Origin: an uncultured Oscillospiraceae bacterium
GTDB lineage: Bacteria; Bacillota; Clostridia; Oscillospirales; Oscillospiraceae
Direction of reading: 5' to 3'
Assembly: GCA_947626265.1 (NCBI GenBank)
Contig: CANQRM010000010.1
Location: 33,383-97,382, forward strand
DNA: 64,000 bases
The number at the start of each line of letters is the position of its first letter. Positions within the stretch are counted from its first letter, which is position 1. Below the pieces are notes generated by a model, which was not told the origin of the DNA, ran no database searches, and saw only the letters and a program-made list of their open reading frames with translations. Positions 8,763 to 16,275 of the stretch are shown here, one piece after another. The translations under genes and the position numbers were made by a program.

Positions 8763-8869
8763 GCCTCCCCTGTGCAAGGGGAGGTGCCGAGCGAAGCGAG
8801 GCGGAGGGGTTGTAAAACAATCCCTCAGTCAGCGCTGCGCGCTGCCAGCCCCCTTTGCACAAGGGGGCC
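8763..8869 (+). repeat. Dispersed structured repeat, copy A (about 107 bp)
   Basis: An intergenic element bounded by two hairpins: CCTCCCCTGTGCAAGGGGAGG at the left and CCCCCTTTGCACAAGGGGG at the right. Between them are GGAGGGGTTGT and CAATCCCTCAGTCA. The same layout recurs at 14663-14779 (inverted) and 19770-19891. It contains no credible ORF. Confidence 0.85.
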
Positions 8870-8874
8870 ATATT

Positions 8875-9714
8875 TTACTCTCCCAGCGCCTTGATGAGGC
8901 CGGGAAGGCACTGCTCGAACTTGACGCCGTACCAGTGCTCCTTCTTGTCGGGCATGGTGGCCTTGATGGACTCCACGGTGTAGTCCACCGCGATGCGCAG
9001 GGCCTCCTCCATGGGCTTGCCCAGCACCACCGCCCCCGCCAGAGCGGAGGTGAAGATGTCGCCGGTACCGTGGAAGGACACGTCGATGTTCTCCCGGAAG
9101 TACTGGAAGAAGCGGTCCGCCTTGGCGTCGTAGGCCACGGCGCCCTGATGGGCTTTGTCATAGATGACGCCGGTGACCACGGTCATGGGGCAGCCGAAGG
9201 CGGCCAGACGCTTTAAAACGCCGTGTATGTATTCCTCGTCGTAGCCGGAGGCCACCCAGGGCTCCCCCAGCATATAAGACGCTTCCGTGAGGTTGGGCAC
9301 GATCACGTCCGCCATGGCGCACAGCTTCGTCATGCCGGCGGCGTATGCCTCATCAAAGCCGGCGTACAGCTTGCCGTTATCCGCGAACACCGGGTCCACG
9401 ATCTTCTTCGCTTCCGGGAAGGCCTTGAAGTAGTCGGCTACCATGCCGATCATCTCCTGGGTGCCCAGGTACCCGGTGGAGATGCCGTCGAAGGTCAGGC
9501 CCTCCTTCTTCCAGTGGGTCTCGATGGCGGGCAGGTCCGCGGACAGGTCCCGGAAGGTCCAGCCGGTGAAGCCGCCGGTATGGGTGGACAGCACCGCCGT
9601 GGGGATGGGGCAGACCTCCAGGCCCATGGCGGACATGATGGGGTGGGCCACCGTCAGGGAGCACTTGCCGAAACAGGACAGGTCCTGGATGGTCATGATC
9701 CTCTTTTGCTTCAT
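8875..9714 (-). CDS. Pyridoxamine/pyridoxal kinase (PfkB/ribokinase-like fold)
   Basis: A 279-residue ATP-dependent kinase that phosphorylates vitamin B6 vitamers for salvage of pyridoxal 5'-phosphate. The N-terminus TIQDLSCFGKCSLTVAHPIM and the following VCPIPTAVLSTHTGGF are typical of PdxY-like enzymes. The anion-hole motif GTGDIFTSALAGA carries the catalytic base at Asp219. The start at 9714 has AAAGGAGG at ideal spacing; a longer in-frame start at 9774 lacks one. The gene sits alone, with repeat copy A just after its stop codon. Confidence 0.9.
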   Translation of the reverse strand: MKQKRIMTIQDLSCFGKCSLTVAHPIMSAMGLEVCPIPTAVLSTHTGGFTGWTFRDLSADLPAIETHWKKEGLTFDGISTGYLGTQEMIGMVADYFKAFPEAKKIVDPVFADNGKLYAGFDEAYAAGMTKLCAMADVIVPNLTEASYMLGEPWVASGYDEEYIHGVLKRLAAFGCPMTVVTGVIYDKAHQGAVAYDAKADRFFQYFRENIDVSFHGTGDIFTSALAGAVVLGKPMEEALRIAVDYTVESIKATMPDKKEHWYGVKFEQCLPGLIKALGE

Positions 9715-9809
9715 GAAAATACGCCTCCTTTGCGTGGTTATGCCATAGTATAGCACAAAAAACAGGAATTGCAATACCTATTTTACAGATATGTTTTTAA
9801 TATTTTTAT

Positions 9810-10400
9810 TCACAGCTCAATGACGCACCGCTCGTAGGCGTTGATGACCTCCGTGTCCCCATACTGGCTGCGCTGGGGGATGTGGGGGCCGTAGGTGCGG
9901 TGGATGTGGCCGTGGACGAAATACCGGGGCTTATACTTGTCCAGGAGCTCCCGGAAGCACTGAAACCCCCGGTGGGAGAGGCTGTCGAAGTCGTTGACTC
10001 CCCGGGCCGGGGCGTGGGTCAGAAGGATGTCGAACCCACGGTGGCGGGCGATCTTGGGCAGAAGCCTGAATATCCGCCATTTCATGCCGTTCTCGGTATA
10101 CATGCATTCCCCCTGCCGGTAGCGGTAGGAGCCGCCCAGCCCCAGGATGCGCACGCCGTTCACCGTCACCAGGTCCCCGTCGGCGCATATGCAGCCCTCG
10201 GGGGGATGGTCTATGTACTCGTCGTCATGGTTGCCCCGAACGTAGACCAGGGGGCATTTGGCCATGGTGACGAGAAATTCAAGATAGGTCCGCCGCAGGT
10301 CCCCGCAGGCCAGGATGAGGTCATATTCATCCAGACAGCCGGGGGCGTAGTGGTCGTAATAGGCCGGGCAGGGCATGTCGGACACAGCCAGGATCTTCAT
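9810..10400 (-). CDS. Calcineurin-like metallophosphoesterase
   Basis: A 196-residue metal-dependent phosphoesterase. Metal-binding blocks are ACGDLRRTY, VYVRGNHDDEY, LLTHAPARG and VHGHIHRTYG. The first block reads SDMPCP instead of the usual D-x-H, a variant or divergent site. The start overlaps the end of the preceding BMP-like gene by 4 bases (ATGA on the minus strand), so the two form a coupled unit. The substrate is unknown. It may be a regulator or nuclease-type phosphatase acting with the BMP-like protein. Confidence 0.85.
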   Translation of the reverse strand: MKILAVSDMPCPAYYDHYAPGCLDEYDLILACGDLRRTYLEFLVTMAKCPLVYVRGNHDDEYIDHPPEGCICADGDLVTVNGVRILGLGGSYRYRQGECMYTENGMKWRIFRLLPKIARHRGFDILLTHAPARGVNDFDSLSHRGFQCFRELLDKYKPRYFVHGHIHRTYGPHIPQRSQYGDTEVINAYERCVIEL

Positions 10401-12325
10401 GTTTCCGCCTTTCCGGGAGACATGATCCCAGCGATGCCCACGGTGGCCTTGCCCACGTCGGTCAGGTCCTCGTAGCGGGGGATAGAGCCCAGGACATTTT
10501 CGTTGAGCCAGGCCATGTCGATGACCCGCTCCGGGGGCAGCACCCCGTCCTTCCCCAGGACCTCATGTCCCTGTTGGTCGTATAGAGGCCCCCGGAAGGG
10601 GGTGCAGAGCCCCGCCCGCAATGTGCGCTCCAAAAGCCCCGCCAGCTTTCGCGTGGAGGCGGGCAGCTTGTCGGAGTAGCGCATCTCCACCACGCCGGCG
10701 CTCATGCCCCAGTAGTAGTTCAGGGCCTTGGGGCTGCCGCCGGGCTCGGCCTGGAAGCTCTTGTCCCGGATGCGCCGCAGGAGGGATTCATAGTATACGC
10801 CCCACTGCCACACAGGCATGGCCAGGTTCACGGACCCGTCCTCCGTCACGAGGGAAAGACCGAAAGGGGCCCGCCCCTGGTCGGCAAGCCTTGCCAGGTC
10901 CTGGGAGGAGATGAGCCGGATGCCCCTGTCGGTGAGACGCTTCGTGGCGGCCTCCACGCCGCCCACGCCGGACCACTCCAGGTATACCCGGACCCGGGGA
11001 TTGGCGCTCTGGGCCCCCAAGGCGAAGGCGTTGATGCCTGCCACCTGGCCGTATATGGGGTAGTCGCAGAGATACCCCAAGTCGTGCTCCCCGGCCAGGG
11101 AGCCGGCGATGGCCCCGGCGATGAACTTGGCCTCGTACATCCGGGCGTAGTAGGTGCGCACGTACCGATGGGACTGGTTCAGGGAGCAGTTGAGGATGAT
11201 GACCTTGGGATGGTCCACCGCCGCCCGGAGGCTCGCGGGCATGAGCCGGGGAGAGGTGGTGAAGATGACGCTTGCCCCGTCCCTCACGGCCAGCTCAATG
11301 ACCTCCCGGGGGTCCGCGTCCAGGGCGTTGAAGTAGGCCTCGGTCTCGATCTCATCTCCCAGGACCCGCTGGACATGCTCCCGGCCCAGCTCGTGGCCGT
11401 AGGTCCAGCCGGAGAGGGCGGGGTTCTTGTCGTGGATGAAGGCCACCCGCAGCTTTTTGGGCTCGGCCTTGGGCAGGACCTTGGTCAGGATGCCTCCCGG
11501 CTTTTCTGTCTCCGGGTCCAGCTTCACGTCGATAGGGGAGGGCTCCTGCAACAGGGCGATCTCCTCCCACATCTGTCCCAGGGCTTTTTTCAGCTCTGCC
11601 CCGGTCATCTGCCGCAGGGCCTGGTAGCCGTATACCTCCAGAAAAGACAGCAGGGCGTCCCCCACGGTGATGGGGAGCTTCCCGCCGCCGTTGGCCTCAA
11701 AGGCGGTGCGAAACCAGCTGTAGGCCGCCCGGAAGTTCATCCGGTCGTCGTCGTTCCAGACCTGGCCCGCGCTCTTGCCCAGCAGCTGCTGGAGCCTGAC
11801 ATACCCGCCGGGGCGGGTGAATTCGACGTAGTTTATCTTGGCGGCCCGGTAGAACTCCACGAACTCGTAGTAGAGGACCGTCTCCGCATCGTCCCGGATG
11901 GGGGGCAGGATGCGGGTGACCTGGGCCTCAATGGCGTCCGCGCCGAAGAATTTTAAGACGCTTACCCGCTTGTTGCCCTCCTCCACATAAAACCGGTTCA
12001 TGTACTCCCAGGCCTTGATGGGCTCCCGGATGCCCTCGGCCATATGGGCCTGGCACAGGTTCTGCCACTTGCCGGCAAACTCCGTCTCGGAGCTCATGAG
12101 GGGCATGAAGTTGCGGGCGAAGGCGTTGGTCCGGGCGGCGGTGCGGGTGCCCACCACGAACTCCATGGGGACCTGGATGACGCCCAGGTCCACGCCGCCT
12201 GCGAACTGCTCCGCGCCGAGAAAGGCGTCCAGCGCCGGGGGATAGGGGTATTCGCCCGCCGCGGTGCAGCGGCGGAACTCCTTTTGGGCCAGCTTGTACG
12301 CCTCGGCATATTCGGGTATCTGCAT
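10397..12325 (-). CDS. BMP-like ligand-binding protein with ParB-like N-terminal segment, no signal peptide
   Basis: A 642-residue protein. Residues about 95-140 (MNRFYVEEGNKRVSVLKFFGAD) resemble a ParB/Srx-like fold. From about residue 290 it reads as a BMP (PnrA/Med-type) periplasmic-binding domain, with LRVAFIHDKNPALSGWTYGHELG, VIFTTSPRLMPA, GAIAGSLAGEHDLGYLCDYPIYGQVAGINAFALGA and WQWGVYYESLLRRI. Ordinary BMP proteins are lipoproteins of nucleoside ABC transporters. This one has no signal peptide or lipobox and no transporter genes nearby, so a cytoplasmic sensor role is more likely. RBS GAAAGGAG precedes the ATG. It is co-transcribed with the metallophosphoesterase. Confidence 0.75.
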   Translation of the reverse strand: MQIPEYAEAYKLAQKEFRRCTAAGEYPYPPALDAFLGAEQFAGGVDLGVIQVPMEFVVGTRTAARTNAFARNFMPLMSSETEFAGKWQNLCQAHMAEGIREPIKAWEYMNRFYVEEGNKRVSVLKFFGADAIEAQVTRILPPIRDDAETVLYYEFVEFYRAAKINYVEFTRPGGYVRLQQLLGKSAGQVWNDDDRMNFRAAYSWFRTAFEANGGGKLPITVGDALLSFLEVYGYQALRQMTGAELKKALGQMWEEIALLQEPSPIDVKLDPETEKPGGILTKVLPKAEPKKLRVAFIHDKNPALSGWTYGHELGREHVQRVLGDEIETEAYFNALDADPREVIELAVRDGASVIFTTSPRLMPASLRAAVDHPKVIILNCSLNQSHRYVRTYYARMYEAKFIAGAIAGSLAGEHDLGYLCDYPIYGQVAGINAFALGAQSANPRVRVYLEWSGVGGVEAATKRLTDRGIRLISSQDLARLADQGRAPFGLSLVTEDGSVNLAMPVWQWGVYYESLLRRIRDKSFQAEPGGSPKALNYYWGMSAGVVEMRYSDKLPASTRKLAGLLERTLRAGLCTPFRGPLYDQQGHEVLGKDGVLPPERVIDMAWLNENVLGSIPRYEDLTDVGKATVGIAGIMSPGKAET

Positions 12326-12358
12326 GGCGCGGGCTCCTTTCCTTGGTCTGGATGGAAC

Positions 12359-12387
12359 ATTTTACCGTATTTATAGCCAACCTACAA
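12359..12387 (-). promoter_or_regulatory. Predicted promoter of the BMP-like/metallophosphoesterase operon
   Basis: On the minus strand, TTGTAG (12382-12387), a 17-base spacer and TAAAAT (12359-12364), 34 bases upstream of the ATG at 12325. Confidence 0.5.
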
Positions 12388-12596
12388 GAGCGAATATACC
12401 CAAAAAGCCCCGCCCGGGAGCGGGACTTTGCATGGGTTATTACAAGAAAGAAAAGCCCCAGTGCAAGGGCGGCCTCGCCCGACAGGGCCCCTCCCGCTAA
12501 AGTTCGCTTTGCTCACCGAGCGCGTGCGGGGCACTGCCGGTTCTCGCCGCCCGTCGGGTGGGGATATAAAAAGCCCCGGAGGGGCATGTCCCGCCC

Positions 12597-12625
12597 TTGC
12601 GGTTTCATGGCGGGCGGGGTATAAT
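12597..12625 (+). promoter_or_regulatory. Predicted promoter of tfoX-like gene
   Basis: TTGCGG (12597-12602), a 17-base spacer and a consensus TATAAT (12620-12625), about 40 bases upstream of the ATG at 12666. Confidence 0.65.
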
Positions 12626-12665
12626 GATTGGTAAAGAGCGGAAGATCGGGATTTGAGGTGGAATA

Positions 12666-12986
12666 ATGGCGTCGAGCAAAGAATACTTAGATTTTATTTT
12701 AGGGCAATTATCCGAATTGGATGAAATCACATATCGGGCTATGATGGGAGAATTCATCATCTATTACCGCGGCAAGATCATAGGCGGTATCTATGATGAC
12801 AGGCTGCTTGTAAAACCAATAAAAGCAGCGGTCAGCTATATGCCGGCAGCGGCCTATGAATCGCCCTATGAGGGAGCAAAAGAGATGTTGTTGGTAGACG
12901 AGGTCGACAACAGAGAGTTTTTGACAGGTCTATTCAACGCCATGTATGAGGAACTGCCGGCGCCAAAGCCGAAAAAGAAGAAATAG
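12666..12986 (+). CDS. TfoX/Sxy N-terminal domain protein
   Basis: A 106-residue single-domain protein. It shows the TfoX-N pattern ITYRAMMGEFIIYYRGKIIGGIYDDRLLVKP and then AYESPYEGAKEMLLVDEVDN, ending in a Lys-rich tail (KPKKKK). In proteobacteria Sxy/TfoX regulates competence. The stand-alone N-terminal domain in Firmicutes has no defined role. The base composition is more AT-rich than its neighbours, which suggests later acquisition. It is transcribed alone and is followed by an inverted repeat. Confidence 0.85.
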   Translation: MASSKEYLDFILGQLSELDEITYRAMMGEFIIYYRGKIIGGIYDDRLLVKPIKAAVSYMPAAAYESPYEGAKEMLLVDEVDNREFLTGLFNAMYEELPAPKPKKKK

Positions 12987-13016
12987 GCAACTTCCCGTTT
13001 GTCGGGGAGATGACGA

Positions 13017-13046
13017 GCGCGGGAGCATCGGATGATGCTCCCGCGC
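13017..13046. terminator. Bidirectional terminator-like hairpin between tfoX and the DUF4179 gene
   Basis: A 13-bp perfect stem (GCGCGGGAGCATC / GATGCTCCCGCGC) with a 4-base loop between convergent genes; the U tract is poor. Confidence 0.7.
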
Positions 13047-13059
13047 TGTCGTTTGGCTC

Positions 13060-14043
13060 TCACTGCAATTTGAAGGTGACCTCCCAGGGGCCGTCTATGG
13101 GGTCCCGCAGGATGTGGAAGAAGCCCGCCAGTTTGAAACTGCCCGCCTCCTCCGGCGTGATATCAAAATCGTAATTGTCATAGCGGAACTGGTTAGCCTG
13201 GTCAAAAAAGATCTCATAGTCCGTGTCGAGCCGGGCGTCGTCCTCATCCGCGAGCCATACAAAGCCGGTGGTGTTCAACTCCGCGCTCAGCTGCTCCCGT
13301 ATCTGGACCCGGAGCTTTCCGTCCACCCAGCCGAGGCCCGTGACCGCCGCGCCGGGGCATATTTCCGTGGGCTCGCCGGGGGCGAGGCAGTCCTGCTCCA
13401 GGGGGACGCCCTGCCAGCCGTACAGGGTCTTCAGGTCTGCGTTGGAGAGCGTCTCCGGGGCCGGGTCGGCGCAGGTCAGGTCCACGTTGTCTATGACCTG
13501 CTCCCATTGCTCCGCGTGGCCGCGAAGCTCCCCGACCCGGAAGGTCACCTTGCCCGGCTTGAGGATAGTGTCGTCCATGGGGGCGAGCTGGATGAGATAG
13601 GTGACGGTGTGGGTGGCCTCGTCATAGCCCTCCTTAGAGCAGTGGCCCACGCAGTCGAAGGCCCTGTCCACGCTGTAGCTGTCGTACAGGTCCACGGAGC
13701 CGTCGAAAAGGTTCCCTTCCAAATCGGTCATGTCGATGCGGATATAAGCGGTGTTGTTTTCGATGACGGCGCTGTCCACCGTCATGCGCACGCCGTTTTT
13801 CTCGCAGCTCTCGTTCACGGGCTTGAGAGCCTGGGCCACAGCGGGGGAGAGGGCGTAGAGGATGGCGTGGCCCGCGTCGGTATAGGCCGCCGCCGTGGCG
13901 GCCAGGGCCACGGTCAGCGCCAGCACCGCCGCCAGCACGGCCATCCACCGCACCGGGCGGCGCCGCCGGGCGGGGGCCCCCGCGTCGGCGATCCAGGCGT
14001 CGGACACGTCCCCCAAGGCGTCCAGGATAGTTTCAGCGTTCAT
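13060..14043 (-). CDS. DUF4179-type membrane anti-sigma factor-like protein
   Basis: A 327-residue protein with a short cytoplasmic N-terminus, a basic stop (RRRRPVRW) and one membrane span (about 33-53). A large extracytoplasmic domain follows, of the type annotated DUF4179 (ILYALSPAVAQALKPVNESCEKNGVRMTV...). It starts inside the end of the sigma-factor gene with a 4-base overlap, the classic coupling of an ECF sigma factor and its anti-sigma partner. The partnership is inferred from position and topology. The extracytoplasmic signal is unknown. Confidence 0.75.
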   Translation of the reverse strand: MNAETILDALGDVSDAWIADAGAPARRRRPVRWMAVLAAVLALTVALAATAAAYTDAGHAILYALSPAVAQALKPVNESCEKNGVRMTVDSAVIENNTAYIRIDMTDLEGNLFDGSVDLYDSYSVDRAFDCVGHCSKEGYDEATHTVTYLIQLAPMDDTILKPGKVTFRVGELRGHAEQWEQVIDNVDLTCADPAPETLSNADLKTLYGWQGVPLEQDCLAPGEPTEICPGAAVTGLGWVDGKLRVQIREQLSAELNTTGFVWLADEDDARLDTDYEIFFDQANQFRYDNYDFDITPEEAGSFKLAGFFHILRDPIDGPWEVTFKLQ

Positions 14044-14597
14044 AGATATCCCTCCTCTTTCAGCTTGTCCATGAGCCGGGCCCGGGTCCGGGCCAGCATG
14101 GATTTTACCTTGCTGGGGGTGAAGCCGTACCGGGCGGCGATATCGTCGATGGGGTCGAAAAACCAGTACCGGCGCAGGAATACCCGCCGCTGTTCGGTGG
14201 GAAGGGCTCCCAAGAACCTATCCAGCGCCCCGGTCAGCTCCTTCGCCTCCACGGTCCCTGCCGGGTCCGTCCCGCCGGGGAGCATCTCCGCCAGCTCCTC
14301 CAATGCAGCCTCCAACTGGCCGCCGCCCCGCTTTTGGGCGTCCCTGGCCCGCCAGCGCTTCATGGCCGCCCGACGGGTGAGCTTGGCGAGATACGTATCC
14401 AGCCGCGCCGGCTCCTGAGGCGGGATGGAGCCCCAGGCGGCCATGTACGCGTCGGACACGGCCTCGTCGATATCCCGGTCGTCGGGCAGGATGTTGGCCG
14501 CCACGGTGCGGCAGTAGGGGCCGTATTTGGCCGCCGTCTCCTCCAGCGCCCGCTCCGAGCGGGCCAGATACAGGGACACGATGGCGCTGTCGTCCAT
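14040..14597 (-). CDS. ECF-like RNA polymerase sigma-70 factor
   Basis: A 185-residue sigma factor with a region 2 (YCRTVAANILPDDRDIDEAVSDAYMAAW) and a region 4 helix-turn-helix (LPTEQRRVFLRRYWFFDPIDDIAARYG, then TPSKVKSMLARTRARL). The start at 14597 is set by AGGAGGTGAAGCCT. The longer open frame reading back to 14828 is only repeat copy B read through. It is coupled to the downstream DUF4179 gene, a probable anti-sigma factor. Its regulon is unknown. Confidence 0.87.
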   Translation of the reverse strand: MDDSAIVSLYLARSERALEETAAKYGPYCRTVAANILPDDRDIDEAVSDAYMAAWGSIPPQEPARLDTYLAKLTRRAAMKRWRARDAQKRGGGQLEAALEELAEMLPGGTDPAGTVEAKELTGALDRFLGALPTEQRRVFLRRYWFFDPIDDIAARYGFTPSKVKSMLARTRARLMDKLKEEGYL

Positions 14598-14662
14598 AGG
14601 CTTCACCTCCTGTCTATATACTGCCGAAAAAAGAGAAAAGGTCGCAAAATGCGCATAAAAAG

Positions 14663-14779
14663 GCCCCCTTGTGTAAAGGGGGCTGTCATGCGAAGCATGA
14701 CTGAGGGATTGTTGTTTACGGACGTTTACAACCCCTCCGCCTCGCTCCGCTCGGCACCTCCCCTTGCACAGGGGAGGCT
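14663..14779 (-). repeat. Dispersed structured repeat, copy B (inverted relative to A and C)
   Basis: It carries the same terminal hairpins as copy A in reverse order: GCCCCCTTGTGTAAAGGGGGC at the left and CCTCCCCTTGCACAGGGGAGG at the right. The shared core TGACTGAGGGATTG and ACAACCCCTCC lies between them. It separates glgA from the sigma-factor gene. Confidence 0.85.
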
Positions 14780-14793
14780 TCCAATATGTATGT

Positions 14794-16275
14794 TTATAAC
14801 ATAGATAAATACAGCTCACTGTACTCAAACGCCCAGGTGTCGCAGGAGTAGTCCACGGCCATGGCGTTCTTGATGAGGCCCTTCATGGCGGGCTTGTTCT
14901 TGTAGAGCTCCAGGGCCCGGCGCACGGCGTCGGCCATGTCGTAGCCGTCCATGCGGGAGAAGGTGATGCCGGTGCCCTCGCCGGTGTACTGGTTATAGGG
15001 CTGGACCGTATCCCGCAGGCCGCCGGTCTCCCGGACGATGGGGAGGGTGCCGTAGGCCATGGCGATGAGCTGGGAGATGCCGCAGGGCTCAAAACGGGAG
15101 GGCATGAGGAAGAAGTCGCAACCGGCGTAGATGTGGTGGCTCAGGTCGTCGTCGTAGCCTATCCAGGCGCAGGCCCGGCCGGGGTGGCGCTCCTCCAGCT
15201 CCTTGAGCCAGATCTCATACTTCTTGTTGCCGTTGCCCAGCAGGATGAAGGCGCAGTCGTTGTCCCAGAGCAGCTGGTCCATGGCCGCCATCACCAGCTC
15301 CAAACCCTTCTGCTCGACCAGCCGTGTCACCATGCCGATGAGAGGCCGCTCGGGGACCACCTCCAGGCCGGTCTCCTCCATGAGGGCCAGCTTGCAAGCC
15401 ATCTTGCCGCTCATCTTGGAGCGGGTGAAGTTGGCGGGTATCTTCGTATCCTTCCCCGGGTCCCACACGGTCTTGTCGATGCCGTTGACGATGCCGTCCA
15501 CATCGCCGCGAAGGCTCAACACCGGGTCCAGACCCTCGCCGTACTCCCAGGTGCATATCTCCCGGGCATAGGAGGGGCTGACGGTGTTGACCCTATCCGC
15601 CATGACGCAGCCGGCCTTCAAAAAGTCCGCCATGCCATAGCGCTCCATGAGGCCCAGGCATCCGTCGGGGATGGAGAGGAAGTCCTGCACGAAGTCGAAC
15701 TGGCACAGGCCTTGGTAGGCGATGTTGTGGATGGTCAAAAGCGTGCGGGTATTGCCCAGCTCCGAGTCCACATACTGGGTCTTTAAGAGCAGCGGCAGCA
15801 TGCCTACGTGCCAATCGTTGCAGTGGATGACGTCAGGGATGAACTGCAGGCGGAACAGCGCCTCGGGCACCGCCCGGGTGAAGAAGGCATACTGCTCGCC
15901 CTCCCGGTCGGGCATGTAGATGGGCCCGCCGAAATACTCCTCGTTCTCGATGAGCCAGATGCACACCCCGTCCAGCTCCAGCTTGTTTACGCCAACGAAC
16001 TTTGTCCGCCAGCCCATGGACACGTAGAAACTGAAGAGATACTCCACCTTGTCGCCGTATTTCTCCTTGATGACACGGTGGTAGGGGACCATGACCCGGG
16101 CATTGAAACCCAGCTTGTTGAGATACTTGGGCAGCGTGCCCACTACGTCGGCCAGGCCACCGGTCTTGGCCAGAGGGGCACACTCCGCAGCGGTCATCAG
16201 GATGCGGATCGGGCGGTCCAGGCTTTTTTCCGCCGCGATGGCCTTCAGCTCTTCTTTGATCTGCTTGACTTGCAT
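14794..16275 (-). CDS. glgA: Glycogen synthase (ADP-glucose:starch/glycogen glucosyltransferase)
   Basis: A 493-residue GT5 enzyme that extends alpha-1,4-glucan from ADP-glucose. The ADP-glucose binding motif is AKTGGLADVVGTLP (Lys37-Gly40), HCNDWHVGMLPLLLK follows in the first Rossmann domain, and FEPCGISQLIAMAYGTLPIV carries the catalytic Glu region in the second. It starts inside glgB with a 31-base overlap, behind GGAGGAGAAAGAGG, and so is coupled to the branching enzyme. glgC, glgD and glgP are not in the window. Confidence 0.95.
   Translation of the reverse strand: MQVKQIKEELKAIAAEKSLDRPIRILMTAAECAPLAKTGGLADVVGTLPKYLNKLGFNARVMVPYHRVIKEKYGDKVEYLFSFYVSMGWRTKFVGVNKLELDGVCIWLIENEEYFGGPIYMPDREGEQYAFFTRAVPEALFRLQFIPDVIHCNDWHVGMLPLLLKTQYVDSELGNTRTLLTIHNIAYQGLCQFDFVQDFLSIPDGCLGLMERYGMADFLKAGCVMADRVNTVSPSYAREICTWEYGEGLDPVLSLRGDVDGIVNGIDKTVWDPGKDTKIPANFTRSKMSGKMACKLALMEETGLEVVPERPLIGMVTRLVEQKGLELVMAAMDQLLWDNDCAFILLGNGNKKYEIWLKELEERHPGRACAWIGYDDDLSHHIYAGCDFFLMPSRFEPCGISQLIAMAYGTLPIVRETGGLRDTVQPYNQYTGEGTGITFSRMDGYDMADAVRRALELYKNKPAMKGLIKNAMAVDYSCDTWAFEYSELYLSML

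Larger units (their letters stand above)
12326..12665. other. Intergenic region, 340 bp, divergent promoters plus hairpins
   Basis: No gene was found. At the left edge is a minus-strand promoter for the BMP-like gene, and at the right a plus-strand promoter for tfoX. Between them are GC-rich hairpins: CCCCGCCCGGGAGCGGG at about 12410 and CCCCGGAGGGG at about 12573. Each has an A-run on its left, so each would be terminator-like on the minus strand. Part of the stretch (about 12455-12530) looks like a decayed copy of a GC-rich repeat. Confidence 0.5.

Noticed and set aside
13114..14418. A 434-codon plus-strand frame opposite the DUF4179 and sigma genes
   Set aside because: Shadow of two well-supported coupled genes on the minus strand.
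14598..14828. N-terminal extension of the sigma factor
   Set aside because: The extra residues are translated repeat copy B, and the strong ribosome site supports the start at 14597.
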